Positions 15,175-24,255 of a DNA stretch of 64,000 bases are shown here, piece by piece. Position numbers and translations under genes: made by a program. Positions within the stretch are counted from its first letter, which is position 1, and each line of letters starts with the position of its first letter. Origin of the DNA: Acidobacteriota bacterium (GTDB taxonomy: Bacteria > Acidobacteriota > Aminicenantia > Aminicenantales > Saccharicenantaceae); contig JAKQUO010000023.1 of the NCBI GenBank assembly GCA_029569255.1, positions 1-64,000 of the forward strand, given 5' to 3'. A model generated the notes under the pieces. It did no database searches. It saw only the letters and a list, made by a program, of their open reading frames with translations, and was not told the DNA's origin.

Positions 15175-18100
15175 TCACAGGGCCTTGACCAGGGCCCCCC
15201 AGCGCTTGTCCAGCTTGAAGCCGTGCTTGAGGAAGAAGCCCGGCAGGTAGAGATGGGTCATGATCAGGGGCAGGCCCTGGCTGGCCATGCGGCCGCAGAA
15301 GTCCTCGAGGGCCGCCCCGCCGAGGCCCGACGACTTCAGCCGCGACGTGACGGCGATGACGTCGATCCAGGCCACTCGGTTCGAGAGCATCCGGTAGCAC
15401 AGCCCGCCGACGATCCGTTCCTGGGCGTCCTTGAGGACGAAGAAGCGGTCCTCCTGGGAGACGATCTTGGGGTAGTTCTCCTTGTAGAAGAGGCGGTAGA
15501 TCTGGCCGATCTCGGCCGGATCGACGGTCTCGCTGAACGTGTAGGCCTGCCCGGCCCGGTCGGCGAGGAAGGACTGGACGACGACCCGCCGCTCGCTTTC
15601 CTCGCCCTGGGTCACGACGCCGACGCGCCGCTCCGCCTCGAGGCGGGGGAAGACCATCCGGCTGAAGACGAGGCGGTCGCGCTCGTCGCGCAGGGCGGCC
15701 TGGAGGTCGGAGAGCTCGACCTGCTGCACGGCCGGCTCCCCGAGGACGGCGTTGAGGCGGGAGAGCAGCCGGTCGAACAGGGACTCCAGGCGCTCGCTCC
15801 GGCCGGCGAAATAGGTGTGCCGGTAGAGGTAGTAGCGGACGATCTCGGGGTAGCGGTCGAGGTCGTAGCGGCGGTAGAGGTCGAGCACCTTGCGCTCGCG
15901 GTCGCGCGGCGGGGCCAGCGGGTTGGCCTGCCGCCATTCCTGATAGGCCTCGACGGCCGTTTCGGCCGGCAGCGGGATGACGTAGGTGCTGTCGAACTCG
16001 TCGCGGTAGCGGCGGAGCCTGGCGGCCAGGTCCTCGCCGGGCAGGGCCTGGATGGGGGCCCGGGCCAGGGCCGCCTGGAGCTCGGCGAAGAAGGCCGAGG
16101 CCCTGTCCCGGCCCATGGCGTCGTAGGCGGCGTCGAAGATCCAGTCGAGGTCGAGATATCCCGCCAGCCAGGGGTAATTGGCCGCGGCCCGGCGGTAGAA
16201 GCCGTCGACCATCGGCCGGACGATGGAGGCCGGGCCGGTCGAGGGCCGCCAGCCGTCGATCGAGGCCAGGACGGTCGCGTCGCGGAACTCGAGCTCGGGC
16301 ACGACGACGTTGACCGGGGAGACGCGGCCGGGCAGGATGCGGCGGCCGCTCGTCTGCCAGGCCTGGAAGAGCGCCGACATGGCCTCGACGTAGAGCTTGC
16401 GCCAGACCGTGGGGGAGGGAAGGGGCGCGTCGGCCGCGCGCCGGCCCGAGTACTCGCGGATCTTCTCCCAGACCGTCAGGTCGCCGAGGTGGCGCCAGGA
16501 GACGGCCCCCGTGGCGGCGTGGGACGCTCCGAGGGGCGGCAGGACCCGCGGCCCCCGCGGCTGGTCGGACAGGGCCGCCGACCAGAGCCGGGTCTCGCGC
16601 TCGGCCCCGTCGCGGCGGCCCTCGGGCAGGACGAGCTTGAGGTCGTAGTGCCCGCCGGCGCGGGTGTTGACGCTGACCCGGTAGGTCGTCCGGCGCGGGG
16701 CGTTGTAGATCCGCGAGACCCAGAGGCCGTCGGGGGCGATCTCGCCGGCCTCGAATTCCGGGGCCCCGCAGGCCAGCCGGACCGAATCGCGGAGGAACGA
16801 GGGCAGGGCGAAGACCGCGGCGATGCGGCGGGCCTCGGCCCGGGTGACGGTGTCGTCGCAGAACGGGCGGGGCGGCCGCCCGCCGGCCCGGCCGCGCGGC
16901 CGGGCGCCGGGAGCGGGCCGTCCGTAGCGGCCGACCATGCGGTCGAGCTCCCGCTCGGCCGCGGCGGCGAGCTTCGGGTCGGCCCGGTGGAGGACCCAGG
17001 CCGCGAGCTCGGCCCGGATGGAGCTGAAGTAGGACGGCTCGCGGCCGCCCAGGTCGGCCAGGAGGCGGAAGATGCTCTCGAACTGGCGCCGGCCCGGCTC
17101 GTCAACCGGCCAGGCCAGCGTTTCCCGGTAGGCGCGGAGGCGGATGCGGAAAGCGTCGAGCCGGCTGCGGGCCAGGCGGGTCGAGACGATCTCGTCCATG
17201 CTGGCCCGGTTGAGGAAGGTCAGGCCCGAGCGGACGAAGGCGGCGCCGCTCTGGCCGTAGTCGATGTCGGGGTCGAACAGGAGCAGGGTGCGGTAGGCCC
17301 AGCAGCGCAGGTCCTCCCGCGGGTGGCGGGCCAGGGCCCGGAGGCGGGTCCGGACGAGCTCCTCGGTCCTGAGCGGCGATTCGTGGAAGACGCGCTCGAT
17401 CCCGGCGAGGAGGCCCGGGTCCGGCGGGCCGGCCGAGAAGAGCGCCTCCGCCAGCATCGAGTGGAGGCGGGCGAGCGCCGCGTCGGCGAGCTTGGCCGGG
17501 GCGGCGACCTCGTTCGCGGCGTAGGTCCGGGCGCGGCGGCGCGGCAGGGACACCTCGCCGGTGGCCGGGTCGAGGGGCAGGTCCCAGCCCTCCTTGACGG
17601 GAGAGAAGGCGGCCAGGGAGGGGTTGCCGGCCCAGAGCACGGGCTGGCGGGCGAAGACGCCGAGGTCGAGGACGTCGCCGGAGATCCCGTATTCGAGGTC
17701 GCCGACGAGCCAGGTCCGCTCGTCCGCGCCGCGGCGGACCGGGAGGCTGAGGCCGCGGTTGAGGTCCCGGAGGCCGCCGCGCCGGGACACGATCTCGTCC
17801 TCGAGGATGCCGAGGTCGCGGAAGAACCAGCGCGGGATCGAGATGCGGATGCCGGGGCCCGGGAGCTCGACCGCGCTGCGGCGGTAGAGGCCCTCGACGG
17901 CGTCGGCGAACGCCTCCAGGATCTTCTTGCGGTTGTAGGAGCCCTTGGGCGTGAGCTCGCCCCGGTCGGGGCTGAAGTCGCGCTCCAGGACCTCGAAGTT
18001 GACGACCCTCTCGTACGGGGCCAGCCCGTCGTTGGCGGCGGTGACGATGCGCCGGAAATACTCCCGGGCGTTCCCCTCGGCGGGCCCTCCGGCGAGGACG

Positions 18101-19770
18101 AGGTCGGACTCGTCGGGGACGATGAACAGGACGTTGTAAGGCCGGCCGTCGCCGACGAGGAAGGTCCTCTTGATGCCCGGCACGCCGGCGAACTTGTCCT
18201 CGACCTTGCGCGGGGCGACCGTCTGGCCGCGGTTGTTCTTGTAGATGTCCTTGATCCGGTCGACGATTTGGTAGTAGCCGTTGGCGGCCCGCTCGAAGAC
18301 GTCGCCGGTCCGGAGCCAGTGGTCGCCGTCCGGGTCGGACGAAGGGAAGGGGATGGACTGGCCGGGGCCCTTGTCCTCGAGGTAGCGGGCGATGTAGTGG
18401 CCGGTGACCTGGAGCTCGCCGTCGGCGCCGAGGCGGGCCCGCAGCCCCGGCAGGGGCAGGCCGTGGGAGCCGTCGGCGTAGCCGCCCGGCGGGGTCATGG
18501 TGATGCCCCCGGTCGCCTCGGTCATGCCGAAGCCGCTCATGAGCTCGACCCCGTGGCCGGTGAAGAAGCGGAAGACGCGGGGGTCGAGGTAGCCGGCCGC
18601 CGAGAGGCCCCACTTGAGGCGGGGGCCGACGACCTCGCGGACGACGGCCGCGGGGTCGGTCCCGGGCGGGGCGGCGTCGATCCGCTCGAGGCAGCGCTCG
18701 TGGAGCTGGGCCCAGCGGACGGGGACGCTGATGAACCCGGTCGGGCGGACCTTGGGGAAGAGCGTGAACAGGGTCTCGACCGAGGGGTTGCCGGCGAAGA
18801 CGTAGGTGCCCCGCCAGTAGATCGCGCCGAGCATCTCGAGGAAGCGGCCGAAGGTGTGGTAGAGCGGCAGGAAGCACAGGAAGATCTCGCCGGGGCCGAC
18901 GGCGGGCAGGGCCGCCGCCCGGGCGAAGCGCTTGGAGACGAGGTTGTAGACCGAGAACGAGACGCCCTTGGGCCGGCCGGTCGAGCCGGAGGTGAACATC
19001 ACGGTGGCCACCTCGTCCGGGCGGAAGCGGCGGCGGCGCTCGAGGCGGGCGTCGATGTCGCGCGCGCCGAGCTGCTTGCGGAGCTCGGGGAGGAAGACGA
19101 CCCCGTCGTCGCCGCGGAGGGCCGGGTCGGTGACGAGGATCAGGAACGGCCGGGCCGTCCGGCCCAGGGCCTCCTTCAGGACGGCGACCCGCTCGCGGTC
19201 GTTGGCCAGGGCCATGGTGACGGACAGGGCGTCGAAGACGGCGACGATGTTGTCGAGGCTGAAATGGGGGTTGAGCGGCGTGTCGAGGATGTCGTAGAAG
19301 AGGCAGGCCAGGTCGGCGAAGGCCCCCTCCGGGTGGTTCTCGGCGTAGATCGCCAGGCGCGGCTCGACTCCCTCGCGGTCGGCCAGGGCGTAGAGGGCGC
19401 CGGCCGTTTCCCGGATCTGGCGGGCCGCCGCGGCGTAGGTCCAGACGCGCGGCGGCGAGGCGGCCATGTCCTGGAAGAGGACCTTGGCCGGCTCCTCGCC
19501 GAGCCGGTCCTCGAACATGTCCCTCAGGCCGTAGCCTGTCCGCTGGAGAAGGCCGAAGGCCGCCTCGGCCCAGCGGTCGAGAAGCCCGGGCGACCCGAGC
19601 GCGCGCAGATAGCGGGGGTCCGAGGTCCGGCGGAGGAACTCCCGGGCGAACCCGTCCTCCGGCGCTTTCGCTCCGGCCAGGCTCCGCTCGGCCCTTTCGA
19701 GCAGGGCCCGCGCAGCCTCCGGTTCGGAGAAGACGGGGTCGAAGCCGCTCTTGTTCTTTTTTGTGGCCAT
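15175..19770 (-). CDS. Giant AMP-dependent acyl ligase with kinase-like region and C-terminal GNAT acetyltransferase
   Basis: This 1531-residue protein is a multi-domain fusion. Residues about 80-640 are an adenylate-forming ligase of the long-chain acyl-CoA synthetase type, with TSGSTGRPKG near 262, GFGMTEATGG, LRTGDVFE and DRIKDIYKNNRGQTVAP. Residues about 690-960 are helical and hold no clear motif. Residues about 973-1250 resemble a phosphotransferase: a strand YDLKLVLPEG, a loop GRVSPVNVVV near 1148 in the place of the HGDLxPxN loop, and SIDGW in place of DFG; the usual catalytic Asp is not evident. Residues about 1373-1531 form a GNAT acetyltransferase with SSGLGGAAL as acetyl-CoA loop. 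It would adenylate a fatty or other acid and pass it on. The kinase reading is tentative. It is transcribed divergently from the methylaspartate operon. Confidence 0.8.
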   Translation of the reverse strand: MATKKNKSGFDPVFSEPEAARALLERAERSLAGAKAPEDGFAREFLRRTSDPRYLRALGSPGLLDRWAEAAFGLLQRTGYGLRDMFEDRLGEEPAKVLFQDMAASPPRVWTYAAAARQIRETAGALYALADREGVEPRLAIYAENHPEGAFADLACLFYDILDTPLNPHFSLDNIVAVFDALSVTMALANDRERVAVLKEALGRTARPFLILVTDPALRGDDGVVFLPELRKQLGARDIDARLERRRRFRPDEVATVMFTSGSTGRPKGVSFSVYNLVSKRFARAAALPAVGPGEIFLCFLPLYHTFGRFLEMLGAIYWRGTYVFAGNPSVETLFTLFPKVRPTGFISVPVRWAQLHERCLERIDAAPPGTDPAAVVREVVGPRLKWGLSAAGYLDPRVFRFFTGHGVELMSGFGMTEATGGITMTPPGGYADGSHGLPLPGLRARLGADGELQVTGHYIARYLEDKGPGQSIPFPSSDPDGDHWLRTGDVFERAANGYYQIVDRIKDIYKNNRGQTVAPRKVEDKFAGVPGIKRTFLVGDGRPYNVLFIVPDESDLVLAGGPAEGNAREYFRRIVTAANDGLAPYERVVNFEVLERDFSPDRGELTPKGSYNRKKILEAFADAVEGLYRRSAVELPGPGIRISIPRWFFRDLGILEDEIVSRRGGLRDLNRGLSLPVRRGADERTWLVGDLEYGISGDVLDLGVFARQPVLWAGNPSLAAFSPVKEGWDLPLDPATGEVSLPRRRARTYAANEVAAPAKLADAALARLHSMLAEALFSAGPPDPGLLAGIERVFHESPLRTEELVRTRLRALARHPREDLRCWAYRTLLLFDPDIDYGQSGAAFVRSGLTFLNRASMDEIVSTRLARSRLDAFRIRLRAYRETLAWPVDEPGRRQFESIFRLLADLGGREPSYFSSIRAELAAWVLHRADPKLAAAAERELDRMVGRYGRPAPGARPRGRAGGRPPRPFCDDTVTRAEARRIAAVFALPSFLRDSVRLACGAPEFEAGEIAPDGLWVSRIYNAPRRTTYRVSVNTRAGGHYDLKLVLPEGRRDGAERETRLWSAALSDQPRGPRVLPPLGASHAATGAVSWRHLGDLTVWEKIREYSGRRAADAPLPSPTVWRKLYVEAMSALFQAWQTSGRRILPGRVSPVNVVVPELEFRDATVLASIDGWRPSTGPASIVRPMVDGFYRRAAANYPWLAGYLDLDWIFDAAYDAMGRDRASAFFAELQAALARAPIQALPGEDLAARLRRYRDEFDSTYVIPLPAETAVEAYQEWRQANPLAPPRDRERKVLDLYRRYDLDRYPEIVRYYLYRHTYFAGRSERLESLFDRLLSRLNAVLGEPAVQQVELSDLQAALRDERDRLVFSRMVFPRLEAERRVGVVTQGEESERRVVVQSFLADRAGQAYTFSETVDPAEIGQIYRLFYKENYPKIVSQEDRFFVLKDAQERIVGGLCYRMLSNRVAWIDVIAVTSRLKSSGLGGAALEDFCGRMASQGLPLIMTHLYLPGFFLKHGFKLDKRWGALVKAL

Positions 19771-19779
19771 GGCGCGGCT

Positions 19780-19808
19780 AGTATAAAATAGATGGTTCCA
19801 AGTTGCAA
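19780..19808 (-). promoter_or_regulatory. Promoter of the giant ligase gene
   Basis: On the minus strand TTGCAA (19803-19808) and TATACT (19780-19785) are 17 bases apart. The start codon at 19768-19770 is only 9 bases past the -10 box, so the transcript would have almost no leader. Confidence 0.55.
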
Positions 19809-19821
19809 GTGGAACGATATT

Positions 19822-19910
19822 GGACTAGACCTTCAGGGAAAAAAATACTTGACAAAAGGAACTTGATTGGTATATAAGGTATAGTCCATATCGATAAGGT
19901 TTGGACCATA
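19822..19910. promoter_or_regulatory. Operator array for the GntR-type regulator
   Basis: Two direct repeats, AAGGTATAGTCCATA (19876-19890) and AAGGTTTGGACCATA (19896-19910), are exactly 20 bases apart, so they face the same side of the helix. A third, inverted, site GGACTAGACC lies at 19822-19831. All fit GGTNTRGNCC, and the core is near-palindromic as GntR operators usually are. They flank and overlap the promoter of the regulator gene, which suggests autoregulation and control of the divergent ligase gene. Confidence 0.55.
19849..19877 (+). promoter_or_regulatory. Promoter of the methylaspartate operon
   Basis: TTGACA at 19849-19854 is followed by TATATAAG from 19871, with 16-18 bases between boxes depending on register. 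It is the only strong promoter before the nine genes at 19922-29766. The downstream repeats at 19876-19910 would block a polymerase here. Confidence 0.7.
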
Positions 19911-19921
19911 AGGAGCGAGCC

Positions 19922-20950
19922 ATGGACAAGATCAAGCTCGACAAGAGTCCCGGCGCCAAGCCGGCCTATCAGCAGATCATCGCCTCGATCGAGCAACAGA
20001 TCCAGTCGGGCCGCCTGAAGCCGCGCGACAAGATCCCGGCCGAGCGCGACTTGGCCGAGGAGCTCAGGACGGCCCGCGGCACGGTCAAGAGGGCCTACGA
20101 CGAGCTGGCCCGCCGCCGCCTCATCGAGGCCGCCCCCGGCCGCGGCAGCTTCGTCGCCCCCGAGCGCCCGGCCGCCGCCGCCGCCGCCGCCGCCGCCCCG
20201 GGCGAGAGCCGCAAGGACAAGGCCCTGCGCCTCATCGACGGCCTCATCGACGAGCTGGCCCGCCTCAAGTTCAGCGCCGGCGACATCCGCATCTTCTTCG
20301 ACCTCCGCCTGCTCGGCCGCGAGGACGACCTCCAGAGCCTCAACGTCGTCGCCGTCGACTGCAATCCCGAGGCCCTGGGGATCTTCGAGCGCCAGTTCCA
20401 GATCATCCCCCGGGTCAACCTGTCCAGGATCCTGGTCGACGAGCTCTTCGAGGACCCGGGCGGGGCCGAGCGCCTCCGCAGCTTCGACCTCGTCCTGACC
20501 ACCACGACCCACCACCGGGAGGTCCTGGAGCGCTTCCCCGACCTGAAGCCCAAGGTCCTCCAGGTCGCCGTGTCCCCGACCCGCGACTCGATCATCAGCC
20601 TGGCCCGGCTCACCCCGTCCCAGAAGATCGGCGTCGCCTGCGAGTCCCGGAAGTTCCTGGACATCGTCCTCGACCACCTCAAGGCCTTCGACATCTCCGC
20701 CTCGTCGGTCGCCCCGCTCTTCTGGTCCGAGCTCGACCGGCTCGACGAGTTCCTGGCCGGCCTCGACGCGGTCATCATCCCGGCCGGCTATTCTCTCCAG
20801 CGCGGCCGCGAGCACCTGGCCGCCATCCAGGCCTTCACCGGGCGCGGCGGCGTCATCGTCCCCTTCGACTACCAGATCGAGCGCGGCTCGCTCCTCGCGG
20901 TCGAGGAGCGCCTGCGGACGCTCCTCGAAGACGAAGCCCGGGGCCTCTGA
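19922..20950 (+). CDS. GntR-family transcriptional regulator of the methylaspartate operon
   Basis: This 342-residue protein has an N-terminal GntR winged helix (about residues 1-78) with PAYQQIIASIEQQIQSG, KIPAERDLAEEL and VKRAYDELARRRLIEAAPGRG. A run of alanines encoded by nine GCC codons (20171-20197) links it to a C-terminal region of about 240 residues with a sensor-like alpha/beta pattern (LDAVIIPAG, DLVLTTTTHH). The ligand is not evident; glutamate or a pathway acid would be natural. The start at 19922 is fixed by AAGGAG 7 bases upstream. The gene overlaps glmS by one base (TGATG), so regulator and pathway genes are one operon. Confidence 0.85.
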   Translation: MDKIKLDKSPGAKPAYQQIIASIEQQIQSGRLKPRDKIPAERDLAEELRTARGTVKRAYDELARRRLIEAAPGRGSFVAPERPAAAAAAAAAPGESRKDKALRLIDGLIDELARLKFSAGDIRIFFDLRLLGREDDLQSLNVVAVDCNPEALGIFERQFQIIPRVNLSRILVDELFEDPGGAERLRSFDLVLTTTTHHREVLERFPDLKPKVLQVAVSPTRDSIISLARLTPSQKIGVACESRKFLDIVLDHLKAFDISASSVAPLFWSELDRLDEFLAGLDAVIIPAGYSLQRGREHLAAIQAFTGRGGVIVPFDYQIERGSLLAVEERLRTLLEDEARGL

Positions 20951-21369
20951 TGGACGCCCCGCGGATCGTCCTGGGCGTCATCGGGGCCGACTGCCACTCG
21001 GTCGGCAACACCATCCTCGACGCCTTCTTCACCGAGGCCGGCTTCCACGTCGTCAACCTGGGCGTCATGGTCAGCCAGGAGGAGTTCCTCGACGCGGCCG
21101 TCGAGTCCGACGCCGCCGCGGTCCTCGTCTCCTCGCTCTACGGCCACGGCCTGATCGACTGCGAGGGCCTGCGCCAGAAGGCCGTCGAGCGCGGCCTGGA
21201 GCGCCTCGTCCTCTACGCCGGCGGCAACCTCGTCGTCGGCAAGACCCCCTTCGAGGAGGTCGAACGCAAGTTCAAGGCCCTGGGCTTCGACCGCGTCTTC
21301 CCGCCGCAGGTCGAGCTGGCCGAGGTGGCCAGGCTGCTCCGCGCCGACATCGAGGCCAGGCGGAACTGA
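20950..21369 (+). CDS. glmS: Glutamate mutase sigma (B12-binding) subunit
   Basis: This 139-residue B12-binding domain protein carries the cobalamin lower-ligand motif DCHSVGN (DxHxxG) near residues 16-22. It is followed by NTILDAFFTEAGFHVVNLG and the LVSSLYGHG and LYAGGNLVVGK loops typical of MutS/GlmS. Together with GlmE it forms glutamate mutase, which rearranges L-glutamate to (2S,3S)-3-methylaspartate with adenosylcobalamin. The length is normal for the separate sigma subunit (about 137). It is joined end to end with the regulator and glmL by one-base overlaps. Confidence 0.93.
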   Translation: MDAPRIVLGVIGADCHSVGNTILDAFFTEAGFHVVNLGVMVSQEEFLDAAVESDAAAVLVSSLYGHGLIDCEGLRQKAVERGLERLVLYAGGNLVVGKTPFEEVERKFKALGFDRVFPPQVELAEVARLLRADIEARRN

Positions 21370-22793
21370 TGGACGGCCGGCTCCTCCTCTCCGTCGACAT
21401 CGGCTCGACGTACACCAAGGCGGGCCTGTTCCGCCTCGAGGGGGAGGAGCTCCGCCTTCTCGGCAAGGCCGTCCGGCCCACGACCGTCGACGACCTCGGC
21501 CGCGGCTTCGCCGAGGTCCGGGCCGCCGCCCTCGCCGCGCCCGGCCTCCCGCCCGAGGCCCCCGGCTCCGCCGTTCCCGTCTATTGGTCCTCCTCGGCCC
21601 GCGGCGGGCTCAAGATCGCCGCCGTCGGCCTGACGCCGGACCTGACCCTGTCCGTCGCCAGGATGGCCGCGACCTCGGCCGGCGGCAAGGTCGTCCGGGC
21701 CTTCTCCTACGAGCTCACCGCCGGCGACCTGGCCGAGCTCGCCGCCGCCGCCCCCGACATCGTCCTCCTGACCGGCGGCACGGACGGCGGCAACTCCCGG
21801 GTCGTCCTCCACAACGCCGCCCGCCTGGCCGAGACGCCCCTCCCGGCCGTCGTCCTCTACGCCGGCAACCGCAAGGTCCGCGACGAGGTGGCCGCGCTCC
21901 TCTCCGGCCGCGAGCTGGTCACGGCCGACAACGTCATGCCCGAGGTCGGCCGCATCGACATCGAGCCGGCCCGCGACGTCATCCGCCGGGCCTTCCTCGG
22001 GCGCATCGCCGAAGGCAAGGGCCTGGCCGGCGTCGCCGCCGCGGCCGGCCGCGAGCCCCTCCCGACGCCGCTGGCCGTCTTCGAGCTCGTCCGCGCGATC
22101 GGCGAGCGCGTCCCCGGCTGGGAGGACTTCGCCCTGATCGACATGGGCGGGGCGACGACCGACTTCTACTCCCACGGCGAGTCGTTCCGCGGCGGCGAGG
22201 CGGTCATTCTCCGGGGCCTGCGCGAGCCCAAGCTCAAGCGGACCGTCGAGGGCGACCTGGGCCTGCGCGTCTCGGCCGAGGCCCTCTTCCGCTCCGAGTC
22301 CGCCTTCTTCGAGTCGCGCCTCGGCGCCGCGAGCCCCGACCTTCTCGGCCTCCGGGCCCACGTCGAGTCCGTGAGCCGGGCGACCGACCTCCTGCCCGCC
22401 GACGACCGCGGCCGCCGCTTCGACGCCCTCCTCGCCGCGGCCTGCGTCCGGGCCTCGTCCCTGCGCCACGCGGGAACGATCCAGCGCGTCTTCACCCCGC
22501 AGGGCGGCTTCGAGGTCCAGCGCGGCAAGGACCTGCGCCGGGTCAAGGCCCTGGTCGGCTCGGGCGGATATCTCGCCGGCCTCTCCGGCCCGGCCCTTCT
22601 CCTAGAGGCCTGCGCCCCGGACGCCGCCGACCCCGACGTCCGCCATCTCGTCCCCGAGGCCCCGGCGTGCTACGCCGACGCCGACTCTCTCATCCCCCTC
22701 CTGGGGAACCTGGCGGCGGACTTCCCCGGCGCGGCCGCCCGCGCCGCCGTCGCCGGCCTCAAGCCGCTCCGACCGGCCCCGAACCGGAGCTGA
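21369..22793 (+). CDS. glmL: GlmL/MutL reactivating ATPase of glutamate mutase
   Basis: This 474-residue actin/Hsp70-fold ATPase has phosphate-binding segments SVDIGSTYTKAGLF at the N-terminus and IDMGGATTDFYS near residue 260. The stretches LTGGTDGGN and VGSGGYLAG also match MutL-type proteins found between mutS and mutE. These are believed to repair the mutase by removing inactivated cobalamin. Position between glmS and glmE is the classical order. It overlaps glmS by one base, and 10 bases separate it from glmE. Confidence 0.92.
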   Translation: MDGRLLLSVDIGSTYTKAGLFRLEGEELRLLGKAVRPTTVDDLGRGFAEVRAAALAAPGLPPEAPGSAVPVYWSSSARGGLKIAAVGLTPDLTLSVARMAATSAGGKVVRAFSYELTAGDLAELAAAAPDIVLLTGGTDGGNSRVVLHNAARLAETPLPAVVLYAGNRKVRDEVAALLSGRELVTADNVMPEVGRIDIEPARDVIRRAFLGRIAEGKGLAGVAAAAGREPLPTPLAVFELVRAIGERVPGWEDFALIDMGGATTDFYSHGESFRGGEAVILRGLREPKLKRTVEGDLGLRVSAEALFRSESAFFESRLGAASPDLLGLRAHVESVSRATDLLPADDRGRRFDALLAAACVRASSLRHAGTIQRVFTPQGGFEVQRGKDLRRVKALVGSGGYLAGLSGPALLLEACAPDAADPDVRHLVPEAPACYADADSLIPLLGNLAADFPGAAARAAVAGLKPLRPAPNRS

Positions 22794-22803
22794 AGAGGAC
22801 ACC

Positions 22804-24255
22804 ATGACATCACAGCGCCTGTCCTGGAAGGACTTCCTGGCCCAGCGCCAGGCCGTGCTGGAGACCTGGCCGACCGGCCGCGACGTCGCGGCGCTCGAGG
22901 ACGGCCTGCGCTACCAGCGGACGATCCCCGAGGCCAAGAACTTCGCCAAGGCCATGGCCAAGGCCAAGGCCGCCGGCCGGACCCTGCTCCAGCCGCGCGC
23001 CGGCGTCGCCCTCATCGACGACCACATCCGCCTGCTCCGCTATCTGGAGACCGAGGGCACGGCCGACCTCCTGCCGACGACGATCGACGCCTACACCCGC
23101 CAGAACCGCTACGAGGAGGCGGGCCGCGGCATCGAGCGGTCCCGGACGGCCGGCACGTCGCTCCTCAACGGGTTCCCCGCGGTCAACCACGGCCGCGACG
23201 GCTGCCGCAAGGTCACCGAGGCCGTCACCAAGCCGGTCCAGGTCCGGCACGGCACGCCCGACGCCCGCCTGCTCGCCGAGATCGCCCTGGCCGGAGGGTT
23301 CACCTCCTTCGAGGGGGGCGGCATCTCCTACAACATCCCCTACGCCAAGAAGGTCGAGGTCGGCCAGTGCCTCCGCGACTGGCAGTACGTCGACCGCCTT
23401 GTCGGCTATTACGAGGAGAACGGCGTCTCCGTCAACCGCGAGCCCTTCGGCCCGCTGACCGGGACGCTCGTCCCGCCCTTCATCTCCCACACCGTCGCCA
23501 TCCTCGAGGGACTGCTGGCCCTCGATCAGGGCGTCCGCTCCCTGACCCTCGGCTACGGGCAGGGCGGCAACGTCCTCCAGGACCTGGCCGCGCTCGAGAC
23601 CCTCCGCGAGCTGGCCGACGAGTCCTTCCGGGCCGCCGGGTTCATCGACTTCGACCTGACCCTCGTCTTCCACCAGTGGATGGGCGGCTTCCCCGAGGAC
23701 GAGGCCCAGGCCTTCTCGGTCATCGGCCTGGGGGGCTTCGTCGCCGCGGCCGGCCGGGTCGAGAAGACGATCGTCAAGTCGCCCCACGAGGCCATGGGCA
23801 TCCCGACCAAGGAGGCCAACGCCTCCGGGCTCAAGGCCACCCGGCAGGTCCTGAGCATGATGGCCGACCAGCGGATCTGCGCCGACAACGACATCGTCCG
23901 GCGCGAGAAGGAGCTCATCCGCCGCGAGGTCCACGCGCTCATGGACGCGGTCTTCGCCGCGGCCGGGGACGATCTCGTCCAGGGCGTCGTCCGGGCCTTC
24001 GCCGGCGGGCTCCTCGACATCCCCTTCGCCCCCTCGATGTACAACAAGGGCAAGGTCCTGCCCATCCGCGACAACGAAGGCGCGATCCGCCTCTTCGCCA
24101 AGGGCGGCCTGCCCCTCGGCGACGACATCATGGCCTTCCACCGCGAGCGCCTGCAGGAGCGGTCGAGGGCCGAGGGACGCCCGGTCACCTTCCAGATGGT
24201 GACCGACGACATCTACGCCATCAGCAAGGGCAAGCTCGTCGGGAGGCCCAAATGA
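22804..24255 (+). CDS. glmE: Glutamate mutase epsilon (catalytic) subunit
   Basis: This 483-residue TIM-barrel catalytic subunit binds substrate and the adenosyl end of B12. Conserved blocks include LLNGFPAVNHGRDGCRK, GGFTSFEGGGISYNIPYAK, NREPFGPLTGTLVPP, LTLGYGQGGNVLQDLAAL and FHQWMGGFPEDEAQAF, and the length equals that of clostridial enzymes (483). It acts with GlmS. The start follows GAGGACACC and the stop overlaps the start of mal (ATGA). Nothing is missing, so the mutase should be active. Confidence 0.95.
   Translation: MTSQRLSWKDFLAQRQAVLETWPTGRDVAALEDGLRYQRTIPEAKNFAKAMAKAKAAGRTLLQPRAGVALIDDHIRLLRYLETEGTADLLPTTIDAYTRQNRYEEAGRGIERSRTAGTSLLNGFPAVNHGRDGCRKVTEAVTKPVQVRHGTPDARLLAEIALAGGFTSFEGGGISYNIPYAKKVEVGQCLRDWQYVDRLVGYYEENGVSVNREPFGPLTGTLVPPFISHTVAILEGLLALDQGVRSLTLGYGQGGNVLQDLAALETLRELADESFRAAGFIDFDLTLVFHQWMGGFPEDEAQAFSVIGLGGFVAAAGRVEKTIVKSPHEAMGIPTKEANASGLKATRQVLSMMADQRICADNDIVRREKELIRREVHALMDAVFAAAGDDLVQGVVRAFAGGLLDIPFAPSMYNKGKVLPIRDNEGAIRLFAKGGLPLGDDIMAFHRERLQERSRAEGRPVTFQMVTDDIYAISKGKLVGRPK

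Noticed and set aside
15223-19791. A plus-strand open frame of about 1520 codons opposite the giant ligase gene
   Set aside because: Its composition (Gly, Asp, Glu, Val, Arg runs without hydrophobic pattern) is the usual shadow of a GC-rich gene; the minus strand carries clear ligase and GNAT motifs.
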